DNA from: Chryseosolibacter histidinae
GTDB taxonomy: Bacteria; Bacteroidota; Bacteroidia; Cytophagales; Cyclobacteriaceae
Assembly (NCBI RefSeq): GCF_018598225.1
Contig: NZ_JAHESF010000058.1
Coordinates: forward strand, 1 to 33,679
Direction: 5' to 3'
DNA: 33,679 nt
A program made the translations under genes and the position numbers. Shown one piece after another: positions 23,523 through 30,337 of this stretch. The stretch's first letter is position 1. Each line of letters starts with the position of its first letter. The notes below the pieces were generated by a model, which saw only the letters and a list, made by a program, of their open reading frames with translations, was not told where the DNA came from and ran no database searches.

Positions 23523-24278
23523 ATGAAAATCTCATCTACTATGAAACGAATATTGATCCTCCTGGGTGTGCTGGTGTGTCTGGCAGCAGCGCAGGTTGTT
23601 TTGGGCCAGACCGAAGGCCACATTATTTATGAAGTAAAGGTCAACCTGCATCGCACCCTGCCGAAAGAGCGTGAGGAGATGAAGGCAATGATCCCTGAGT
23701 TCAGAACAAATCAGGATCAGCTTTTTTTCAACGCCAGCGAGTCGTTATACAAACCCGTTGAAGAAGACGAGGATGAGGATGCCGATATGGGTGGTGGAGG
23801 CATGCGCATGCGGATCATGCGGCCCAACAACATTATATACATTGATCAGAACACTTCGCGAAGAGTGATGGAGCAGGATTTTATGGGAAAGAAATACCTG
23901 ATCGAAGACTCTCTGAAGATCATGGCCTGGAAATTCGGCAGTGAAACCAAAGAAGTGAAAGGATATCTCTGCCGGCAGGCGATGTTCTATAACGAAGAAC
24001 GCAAGCAGAACGTAGTTGCCTGGTACACTGACAAGCTTCGGCCGTTCCTCGGTCCCGAGGGTTTCAATACACTTCCTGGCGCGGTGCTCGAAGTGAATGT
24101 CAACGATGGGGAAAGGATCATCTCTGCGAAGAGCATCACGCTGCGGGCGCTGAAGAAGAACGAGTTGAAAGTACCATCTGACGGCACGAAGATCACGCAG
24201 GAGGAGTTTCGCAAAAAAGTCAGCGAACAAATGGAACGCCGTCGTGCCGAAGGCGCCAATGTGATCATCCGCAATTAA
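23523..24278 (+). CDS. GLPGLI family protein with Gly/Arg insertion
   Basis: This secreted protein has 251 residues, or 245 if it starts at the second ATG (23541), which begins the signal peptide MKRILILLGVLVCLAAAQVV. The family signature appears as GPEGFNTLPGAVLEVNV (residues 177-193), preceded by the typical KEVKGYLCRQA and NVVAWYTDKL. GLPGLI proteins are restricted to Bacteroidota and often stand next to outer-membrane barrels. Function is unknown. Unusual here is an acidic run (residues 80-88) immediately followed by GGGGMRMRIMRP (90-101). The latter closely resembles the C-terminus of the barrel encoded next door. The C-terminal region is highly charged. Confidence 0.88.
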   Translation: MKISSTMKRILILLGVLVCLAAAQVVLGQTEGHIIYEVKVNLHRTLPKEREEMKAMIPEFRTNQDQLFFNASESLYKPVEEDEDEDADMGGGGMRMRIMRPNNIIYIDQNTSRRVMEQDFMGKKYLIEDSLKIMAWKFGSETKEVKGYLCRQAMFYNEERKQNVVAWYTDKLRPFLGPEGFNTLPGAVLEVNVNDGERIISAKSITLRALKKNELKVPSDGTKITQEEFRKKVSEQMERRRAEGANVIIRN

Positions 24279-24301
24279 AACAACCTTACACGCAAAGTCA
24301 T

Positions 24302-24394
24302 GGTTCCCGCTGATCGCGCAGATAAACGTAGAAATATTCTCTGCTGATTCGGCGAATTCCGAAGGTCATCCCAGCAGCGCGATCTGCGGGAACC
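24302..24394. repeat. Inverted intergenic repeat element E (ATCTGCGGGAA type)
   Basis: The left arm 24302-24319 and right arm 24377-24394 are inverted copies with one mismatch in 18 (GGTTCCCGC, one differing base, GATCGCGC). Between them further fragments such as GCAGATAAACG and CTGCTGATTCGGCG repeat the same words. This wording (CTGATCGCGCAGATAAACG / ATCTGCGGGAA) resembles an intergenic repeat seen in many Bacteroidota genomes. It lies between the GLPGLI and barrel genes and may terminate or attenuate transcription between them. Confidence 0.72.
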
Positions 24395-24436
24395 GGGAAA
24401 ACATCCGCGTAACAACTGTTAAGAATCTAGATACTG

Positions 24437-27226
24437 ATGAAAAAATTCTTACTCATTCTGTTTACAGCAGTGAGCATGGTAGCTACTGCCCAGAAATTCA
24501 CCATCAAAGGCCAGCTCACCGATACGCTCAATGCGCCGTTGCCCTCGGCCACAGTGCTTCTGCTCAACCCCAAAGATTCGTCGCTGGTGAATTTCGGCGC
24601 CGGTGATGCGCAGGGAAACTTTTTGATCAGGAATGTGAGTCCTGGCGAGCATCTTTTTAAAGTTACCTTCCTCGGCTTCAGGCCCTACACAAAAAAGATC
24701 AGCACACCTGATAACGGTACCGTTATTGACCTTGGCAGGATCAGGATGCAATCTGCGAGCAGCGAGCTGGAAGCGGTGGAGATCGCAGGCGAAAGAGCAC
24801 CCGTAACCGTCAAGCAGGATACCATCGAGTTCAACGCAGGTTCGTTCAAAACGAAACAGAACGCCGTAGTGGAAGACCTGTTGAAGAAACTGCCGGGTGT
24901 GGAAGTAGACAGCGATGGAAAGATCACCGCGCAGGGCGAGCAGGTGAGGCGTGTGATGGTGGATGGGAAGAACTTCTTCGGCTCCGATCCCAAGCTTGCC
25001 ACAAGAAACCTTCCTGCCGACGTAGTGGATAAAGTGCAGGTGTATGACAAAAAATCAGACCAGGCCGTGTTCTCCGGTATCGACGATGGACAGCGTGAGA
25101 AGACCATCAACCTTTCGCTGAAACCTGAAAAGCGGAATGGCGCGTTCGGTACACTGATGGCTGGCGCCGGAACCGATGACCGTTTCCAGGTACGTGCAAA
25201 CCTCAATCGCTTCAGCAAGGGAAGGCAGCTGTCGTTTCTCGGCATGGGCAACAACGTCAACGAGCAGGGTTTCTCCATGGACGACTACATGAATTTCACG
25301 GGAGGTTCACAACAGATGGCTGCGGGAGGCCCTGTGAGGATGCAGATCAGCAGCGACAACAATAACAATAGTGTTCCGCTGAACCTGGGCGGAAGGGCCA
25401 ACGGCATCATGACCAACTATGCCGGAGGTGTTAACCTGAACAACGAGTTCAATAAAAAAACAGAATTGAACGGAAATTACTTCTATAATTATCTCGATCA
25501 TGCCAAGGATCAGACCACGCTTCGGCAGAATTTTTTACCCGATGGCAATTTTACTTTCAACCAGAACAGCCGGCAGCGCAACTCGAACTCGAACCACCGC
25601 GCCAACTTTACGCTCGATCATCAGCTCGATTCAGCCAATTCGCTGAAGCTGACGGGCAACGTCACGTATAACCAGACCGATGCAGAGACCACCAGCACCA
25701 GCGAGAACATCACGCCTGGCAATGTTGTGCAGAACGAAAGTCAACGGCTCACACTTTCTACCGGCGACAACACTACGCTGAACTCCACGCTGCTGTGGCG
25801 TCATAAGTTCAGAAAGAAGGGTAGAACCTTTTCAACCAACCTGCAATTGGGCGTCAGCCAGAACGAACGCGAGGGGCTGCTCGATGCCGTGAACAATTTC
25901 TATGGTGATGATCCAAGGGAGGAGATCCTGAAACAAACCAGCCTGCAGACCACAGATTACAAAAGTTACAGTGGAACATTCTCTTACACAGAGCCATTGG
26001 GAGGGCGCAAATACCTCGAAGCCAATTATAACTTCAGGCAGAACCTGAACGACGTGCGCAAAACTGTATACGATGTGAATGCAGACCAGTCTGTCTTCAA
26101 TGAGAATCTCAGCAACAGCTATACCAGCGACTACCAGTATCACCGCGCGGGACTTAACTTCAGGATGAACAAAAGCAAATACAACGTAGTGGTTGGTGGA
26201 AGTGTTCAGCGCACGTATCTGGAAGGCGACCTCATTACCAGGGATGTTAAGATCGACAGGTCGTACCAGAATGTGCTTCCCGCCGTGCGGTTCAACTATG
26301 ATTTTTCCAACACGCGGCACCTGCGCTTCGACTACGAAACCTCCGTTCAGGAGCCAACCATCCAGCAGCTGCAGCCTGTGATCGACAATAGCGATCCCCT
26401 GAACCTCTATGTGGGCAACCCCCAGCTACGGCCCACCTATTCTCAAAGCTGGCGATTGAACTTCACCACCTTTGATCCGGCAACGTTCATCAGCTTCTTC
26501 ACCTTTGTGAATGTGGACTACACTACCAACGCCATCACCAACGCACAAAATATCGATAGCAACCTGGTGCGCACCACAACGCCGGTGAACGTAGACAACA
26601 GCATGAGCGTAAGTGGAAATGCCAACTTCAGCTTCCCCATTCAAAAGCTCAAGAGTCGCTTTAGCCTGGGGGGCGATTACAGGAATCAGCGGAGCATCAA
26701 CCTGCTCAACGAAGCTGCCAATACCATTCACCAGAAGACGCTGGGCGGAAACCTTCGTTATAACTACCGGTACAACGACATCTTCGACCTGAGCCTGAGC
26801 GCAGACCTCGATCATCAGCTCACCAGCTATGAGTTCAACCAGCCGGATCAGACGTTCATCAATAGCACCTATACGGCGGAGTCTAACCTTACGCTTCTGA
26901 AAAATTACCAGGTGAGCACCAGCTTCGAGTACCTCGAGTACGAGAACCGTAGCACAAACTTCAGCCAGGCCATACCGTTGCTGAACCTCTCCGTTTCAAG
27001 GTTCGTGTTGAAGAACAAGGCCGGCGAGCTGAAGCTTGCGGTGAACAACCTGCTCGACAAAGCACTGGGCATCAGCCAAACGGCAAGCATCAATTACCTC
27101 GAACGCCAAACCACCAACTCACTGGGCAGATATTTTATGCTCAGCTTCACCTACGCCCTCAACAAGCAGCTGAATCCCATGGGGATGAGAAGGGGTGGTG
27201 GAATGATCAGGATTATGAGGCCTTAA
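24437..27226 (+). CDS. Outer membrane beta-barrel protein with CarboxypepD_reg-like domain (TonB-receptor-related)
   Basis: This 929-residue outer-membrane protein has a signal peptide (MKKFLLILFTAVSMVATAQ) and a CarboxypepD_reg-like domain (about residues 20-110). A plug-like section follows: DTIEFNAGSFKTKQNAVVED, LLKKLPGVEVDSDGKITAQG, VMVDGKNFFGSDPK. A long barrel of the OMP_b-brl_3 type ends GRYFMLSFTYALNKQL. After this last strand comes a glycine/arginine extension finishing GGGMIRIMRP, so the usual C-terminal aromatic beta-signal is not at the very end. The upstream GLPGLI gene carries almost the same motif. No TonB box was identified with confidence. The pair is likely controlled by the divergent two-component system. 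Confidence 0.9.
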   Translation: MKKFLLILFTAVSMVATAQKFTIKGQLTDTLNAPLPSATVLLLNPKDSSLVNFGAGDAQGNFLIRNVSPGEHLFKVTFLGFRPYTKKISTPDNGTVIDLGRIRMQSASSELEAVEIAGERAPVTVKQDTIEFNAGSFKTKQNAVVEDLLKKLPGVEVDSDGKITAQGEQVRRVMVDGKNFFGSDPKLATRNLPADVVDKVQVYDKKSDQAVFSGIDDGQREKTINLSLKPEKRNGAFGTLMAGAGTDDRFQVRANLNRFSKGRQLSFLGMGNNVNEQGFSMDDYMNFTGGSQQMAAGGPVRMQISSDNNNNSVPLNLGGRANGIMTNYAGGVNLNNEFNKKTELNGNYFYNYLDHAKDQTTLRQNFLPDGNFTFNQNSRQRNSNSNHRANFTLDHQLDSANSLKLTGNVTYNQTDAETTSTSENITPGNVVQNESQRLTLSTGDNTTLNSTLLWRHKFRKKGRTFSTNLQLGVSQNEREGLLDAVNNFYGDDPREEILKQTSLQTTDYKSYSGTFSYTEPLGGRKYLEANYNFRQNLNDVRKTVYDVNADQSVFNENLSNSYTSDYQYHRAGLNFRMNKSKYNVVVGGSVQRTYLEGDLITRDVKIDRSYQNVLPAVRFNYDFSNTRHLRFDYETSVQEPTIQQLQPVIDNSDPLNLYVGNPQLRPTYSQSWRLNFTTFDPATFISFFTFVNVDYTTNAITNAQNIDSNLVRTTTPVNVDNSMSVSGNANFSFPIQKLKSRFSLGGDYRNQRSINLLNEAANTIHQKTLGGNLRYNYRYNDIFDLSLSADLDHQLTSYEFNQPDQTFINSTYTAESNLTLLKNYQVSTSFEYLEYENRSTNFSQAIPLLNLSVSRFVLKNKAGELKLAVNNLLDKALGISQTASINYLERQTTNSLGRYFMLSFTYALNKQLNPMGMRRGGGMIRIMRP

Positions 27227-27236
27227 TTAAAAAAGA

Positions 27237-27439
27237 AGTCAGAAGCCAGGAGTCAGGAGCCAGAATGGTGGTGTTAACGGTAAGTGTGCTGCTCGTAGGT
27301 TTAGGTTAACCAGCCAGGAAATGGCCAGCAAGCATCTTCCATGGCATCCCGCAGTCACTTTCTTAAGACACCGGTACGATGAATCTCACGCCGTACCCTC
27401 CTGACTCCTTGCTCCTGACTTCCGGCTTCTAGCTCCTTG
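27237..27439. repeat. Heptanucleotide inverted repeat element F (AGTCAGG units)
   Basis: The left arm (27237-27264) consists of four units: AGTCAGA, AGCCAGG, AGTCAGG and AGCCAGA. The right arm (27398-27439) consists of six units on the complementary theme CTCCTGA (CTCCTTG, CTTCCGG, CTTCTAG and so on). About 27 bp of the arms pair with few mismatches (27237-27263 against 27408-27434). The intervening 130 bp hold no gene. The element fills the gap between the barrel and glycerophosphodiesterase genes. Confidence 0.8.
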
Positions 27440-27471
27440 CTCCCCTCCCGAACGAGGACTATCTTCGCCTC

Positions 27472-28398
27472 ATGAAATTCTCCTTTACTATCTTCCTTAT
27501 TTCCGCCATCTTCATCCAGGTGAATGCACAAACTCCTTCCAAACCCATTTATATTCCCAAGTTTGATCTGCAGGGCCATCGTGGTGCCCGCGGGTTGAAG
27601 CCTGAGAATACCATTCCGGCATTCCTTGTTGCGCTCGATACCGGCGTTACTACACTCGAGCTGGACCTGGCCGTGACCAAAGACAAACAGCTCGTTGTTT
27701 CGCATGAGCCGTGGATGTCTGCCGCTATTTGTTCTGAACCCGACGGCACACCTGTCACAGCGCGTGAGGAAAAAAAATTCAACATCTTTCAGATGTCGTA
27801 TGATGAAGTAAAGCAGTTCGATTGTGGCTCGCGTGGGAACCCAAAATTTCCGGAGCAGCAAAAAATGAAGGTTTACAAGCCGCTGCTGTCAGACGTTATT
27901 GCAGCCGTGGAAGATCACATCAGGAACCGTACACAATACGAGGTTGACTATAACATCGAGATCAAAAGCTCTCCAGAGGGCGACAACAAATTCCATCCTT
28001 CACCTCAGGAATTCTCTGACCTGGCGTATAACCTGATCGATCAATACCTGCCGTGGGAGCGGGTGGTGATCCAATCGTTTGATTTTCGCGTGCTGAAATA
28101 CTGGCATGAGAAATACCCCGCAGTGCGGCTGGCAGCGCTGGTGGAGAACACCAAAACAGTGTCAAGCAACCTCGAGCAGCTGGGCTTCACACCTTCCGTA
28201 TACAGCCCCTATTTTAAATTGATCTCCGCTGAGGATGTTCAGTACCTGCACCAGCACAAGGTCAGGGTCATTCCCTGGACGGTGAACGAAACCGACGACA
28301 TCAAAAAGATGCGGCACATGGGTGTGGATGGATTGATCACCGATTACCCTAACAAGGCCGCCCAGCTTGGCCTCGGCATCAAACGCCCCAAAAACTAA
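27472..28398 (+). CDS. Glycerophosphodiester phosphodiesterase family protein (secreted)
   Basis: This 308-residue GDPD-family enzyme would hydrolyse glycerophosphodiesters to glycerol-3-phosphate and an alcohol. It has a signal peptide (MKFSFTIFLISAIFIQVNAQ) and the diagnostic active-site motif QGHRGARGLKPENTIPAF (His36, Arg37, Glu45). TLELDLAVTKD (metal ligands Glu63 and Asp65) and VVSHEP (His78, catalytic) follow. Later family blocks NIEIKSSPEG, VVIQSFDFRVL, VIPWTVNETDDIKKM and GVDGLITDYPN are all present, so it should be active in the periplasm. It is flanked by repeat elements F and G and is probably monocistronic. Confidence 0.94.
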   Translation: MKFSFTIFLISAIFIQVNAQTPSKPIYIPKFDLQGHRGARGLKPENTIPAFLVALDTGVTTLELDLAVTKDKQLVVSHEPWMSAAICSEPDGTPVTAREEKKFNIFQMSYDEVKQFDCGSRGNPKFPEQQKMKVYKPLLSDVIAAVEDHIRNRTQYEVDYNIEIKSSPEGDNKFHPSPQEFSDLAYNLIDQYLPWERVVIQSFDFRVLKYWHEKYPAVRLAALVENTKTVSSNLEQLGFTPSVYSPYFKLISAEDVQYLHQHKVRVIPWTVNETDDIKKMRHMGVDGLITDYPNKAAQLGLGIKRPKN

Positions 28399-28404
28399 TT
28401 TCAG

Positions 28405-28432
28405 ACTTTAAACTTCAAACTTTAAACTTTTC
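28405..28432. repeat. Heptanucleotide repeat element G (ACTTTAA units)
   Basis: Four consecutive 7-nt units occur: ACTTTAA (28405), ACTTCAA (28412), ACTTTAA (28419) and ACTTTTC (28426-28432). They lie directly before the -7 box of the kinase promoter. No facing inverted arm was found. Confidence 0.65.
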
Positions 28433-28434
28433 CC

Positions 28435-28442
28435 TATCCTTG
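28435..28442 (+). promoter_or_regulatory. Promoter -7 box of the PfkB kinase gene
   Basis: TATCCTTG matches the Bacteroidota -7 consensus TAnnTTTG with one change. It predicts a transcript start near 28449 and a leader of about 15 nt before the ATG at 28464. This supports that ATG over the upstream TTG at 28452. No good -33 box is visible; repeat element G occupies its place. Confidence 0.55.
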
Positions 28443-28463
28443 CGGTGAAAATTGGCAGGTTCC

Positions 28464-29462
28464 ATGACTAAAAAATACGACGTATACGGCGTTGGTAACG
28501 CGATAGTAGATATAGTAACGGAAGTTGATATCGACTTTTTTACCAAGAACCAGATCGAAAAAGGTGTGATGACCCTGGTGGATGAAAAACGCCAGGATCA
28601 GCTCATGAAGGCTATCGATATGAAACGGAGCCGCATGGCCAGCGGAGGTTCTGCTGCCAACTCGATGATCGGCGTAAGCCAGTTCGGGGGCCACAGCTTT
28701 TACTCATGCCTCGTGGCCAATGACGACCTGGGTAAATTTTTTCTGGAAGACCTCCGGCGCAACGGTGTGGATACCAATCTCAGATATGAGAACTGTCCTT
28801 CGGGTATCACGGGCAAATGCCTGGTGATGACAACCCCCGATGCCGAGCGCACCCTGAACACTTTTCTGGGCATCAGCTCTAACCTGTCGCCGCAGCACCT
28901 CGACGAAGAGGCCATCAAGAATTCATCGTACCTCTACCTTGAAGGGTACCTTGTAACAAGTCCCAACGGACTCGAGGCCATGAAGGAAGCCAAAAAGATT
29001 GCCGAGCGCAATAACGTGAGAACCACGCTTACATTTTCCGATCCCAGCATGGTGAGGTACTTCTCCAAGCAGATGGAAGAGATCGTAGGCGCCAGCGTTG
29101 ACATGCTCTTCTGTAACGAAGAAGAAGCCATGATCTATACCGGCACCAGTACCCTCCAGGACGCGCGCGAAAAGCTCAAAGGGGTGGCCAAACATTTTGC
29201 CATCACCCTGGGGGCCAATGGCGCACTGATCTATGACGGCGATACGTTCATCAGCATCGAGCCCTACAAAGTGAGGGCCCTGGATACCAACGGGGCGGGT
29301 GATATGTTCTCTGGTGCCTTTTTATATGGTATCACCCACGGCCACAGCTACGCCGAAGCGGGCAAGCTGGCGTCACTGGCCTCGTCACGGGTAGTAGCCC
29401 AGTTCGGGCCCCGGCTCGAACCCCAACAGGTAAAACAAGTACTCGGAGATCTAATAGCGTAG
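28464..29462 (+). CDS. Adenosine kinase-like PfkB family carbohydrate/nucleoside kinase
   Basis: This 332-residue cytosolic ribokinase-fold enzyme starts VYGVGNAIVDIVTEVD and shows RMASGGSAANSMIGVSQFGG (substrate-binding glycines), SCLVANDDLGKFF and NGVDTN. The PfkB signature is ALDTNGAGDMFSGAF, where the Asp of GAGD is the catalytic base. Sequence and length are those of the Bacteroidota proteins usually named adenosine kinase, which would phosphorylate adenosine to AMP. Another nucleoside or sugar cannot be excluded from motifs alone. The ATG at 28464 fits the promoter just upstream. Confidence 0.9.
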   Translation: MTKKYDVYGVGNAIVDIVTEVDIDFFTKNQIEKGVMTLVDEKRQDQLMKAIDMKRSRMASGGSAANSMIGVSQFGGHSFYSCLVANDDLGKFFLEDLRRNGVDTNLRYENCPSGITGKCLVMTTPDAERTLNTFLGISSNLSPQHLDEEAIKNSSYLYLEGYLVTSPNGLEAMKEAKKIAERNNVRTTLTFSDPSMVRYFSKQMEEIVGASVDMLFCNEEEAMIYTGTSTLQDAREKLKGVAKHFAITLGANGALIYDGDTFISIEPYKVRALDTNGAGDMFSGAFLYGITHGHSYAEAGKLASLASSRVVAQFGPRLEPQQVKQVLGDLIA

Positions 29463-29474
29463 ATCAGGATTTAG

Positions 29475-29625
29475 ACCAGGATTTATAGGATTGCCTTGAT
29501 TTGCAGGATTTTTTTAAAGGTCGTTAAATCCTCAAATTCTGTCTGGAAATCGGCATTTAATCCTGTAAAATCATGTGAATCTGGCAAATCCTGGTCATAA
29601 TCCCGAAAATCCTGTAAATCCTGGT
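29475..29625. repeat. Word-built inverted intergenic repeat element H (CAGGATTTA type)
   Basis: The gap between the kinase gene and rpmH is filled by repeats of CAGGATTTA on the left and its complement AAATCCTG on the right. The best arms are 29475-29492 and 29608-29625, 18 bp with one mismatch. Units recur about every 9-12 nt, so this is not a heptad element. Further copies extend to about 29648 and one stray AAATCCTG lies before rnpA (29964). Similar AAATCCTG repeats are common between genes in this phylum. Confidence 0.72.
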
Positions 29626-29655
29626 TGTAAATAAGGGAAATCCTGGTCATCTTTG
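29624..29655 (+). promoter_or_regulatory. Promoter of rpmH
   Basis: GTTG at 29624-29627 and CATCTTTG at 29648-29655, 20 bp apart, fit the Bacteroidota TTTG / TAnnTTTG promoter. The predicted transcript start is near 29662, giving a short rpmH leader. The -33 box lies at the edge of repeat element H. Confidence 0.6.
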
Positions 29656-29658
29656 CAG

Positions 29659-29675
29659 CCCTTAATTTTTAAGGG
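29659..29675 (+). promoter_or_regulatory. Hairpin at the 5' end of the rpmH transcript
   Basis: CCCTTAA and TTAAGGG form a perfect 7-bp stem with a TTT loop, directly downstream of the predicted start point and 15 bp before the rpmH ATG. It could stabilise the message or restrict initiation. No function is demonstrated. Confidence 0.5.
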
Positions 29676-29690
29676 TAAACTCATATTGTT

Positions 29691-29852
29691 ATGAAACGTA
29701 CCTTTCAACCTTCCAAGAGAAAGAGAAAAAACAAGCACGGATTCCGTGAAAGAATGGCTACGGCTAACGGCCGCCGGGTATTGGCTTCACGCAGAAGAAA
29801 AGGCAGAAAGAAACTGACGGTTTCTGACGAAAGAACTTTAAAGCACAGATAA
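29691..29852 (+). CDS. rpmH: 50S ribosomal protein L34
   Basis: This small gene encodes 53 residues. It begins [20 protein letters not shown] and continues with [20 protein letters not shown], which is L34 throughout. L34 is a very basic protein of the large ribosomal subunit. Bacteroidota L34 often has this slightly extended C-terminus ([12 protein letters not shown]) compared with the 46-residue E. coli protein. As in most bacteria it is followed by the RNase P protein gene, here after 122 bp that contain a hairpin. Confidence 0.98.
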   Translation: MKRTFQPSKRKRKNKHGFRERMATANGRRVLASRRRKGRKKLTVSDERTLKHR

Positions 29853-29859
29853 GATCTGA

Positions 29860-29876
29860 CTGTGGCCTGACCACAG
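29860..29876 (+). terminator. Hairpin between rpmH and rnpA (possible attenuator/terminator)
   Basis: CTGTGG and CCACAG pair around the loop CCTGA, 7 bp after the rpmH stop. Only a weak T-rich stretch follows, so a partial terminator or processing site is more likely than a strong terminator. It could lower rnpA expression relative to rpmH. Confidence 0.4.
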
Positions 29877-29974
29877 AAAGTCTTCATTTCTTACTTGCCT
29901 CAGGTTTTTTTGCAGAATCAGGGTAATTTCGTTCGACATTATCCTGTCAATCCTTCAATTCTAAAATCCTGTTT

Positions 29975-30337
29975 GTGAGGCTCCGCAAGGAAGAAAGACT
30001 TAATAAAGAAAAGCTTATACAGGAACTCTTTACCGGGGGTTCCTCTTTTTATTTTTTTCCCTTCAAAGTTTTTGTCATGCACAATCCTGAGGGAGATCCT
30101 CCGTTTCATCAGGTATTGTTTTCTGTTTCCAGGAGAAATTTCAAGAGAGCGGTAGACCGAAACCTTATAAAACGAAGGATGAGAGAGGCCTTCAGGCAAA
30201 ATAAGGCCGCCATGCCCGCTTCGAAAAAGTTGGTGATTGCTTATATTTATAGTGCAAAAGAAATCCTAACCTTTGCACAAATTCAGGAACGATTAATTAA
30301 GACGTTTAACCGTTTTGATCATGTGGAGAAGATTTAA
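29975..30337 (+). CDS. rnpA: Ribonuclease P protein component
   Basis: This 120-residue basic protein binds RNase P RNA and assists 5' maturation of tRNA precursors. The RNR signature region is clear: LFSVSRRNFKRAVDRNLIKR followed by RMREAFRQNK. The N-terminal RLRKEERLNKEKLIQELFTG is the usual start of the family. The start codon is GTG (29975); no ATG exists upstream in frame within a sensible distance. The 3' end overlaps the next gene's ATG (30321) by 17 bp, so rnpA and the S41 protease gene are translationally linked. Position after rpmH is the classical one. Confidence 0.96.
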   Translation: MRLRKEERLNKEKLIQELFTGGSSFYFFPFKVFVMHNPEGDPPFHQVLFSVSRRNFKRAVDRNLIKRRMREAFRQNKAAMPASKKLVIAYIYSAKEILTFAQIQERLIKTFNRFDHVEKI

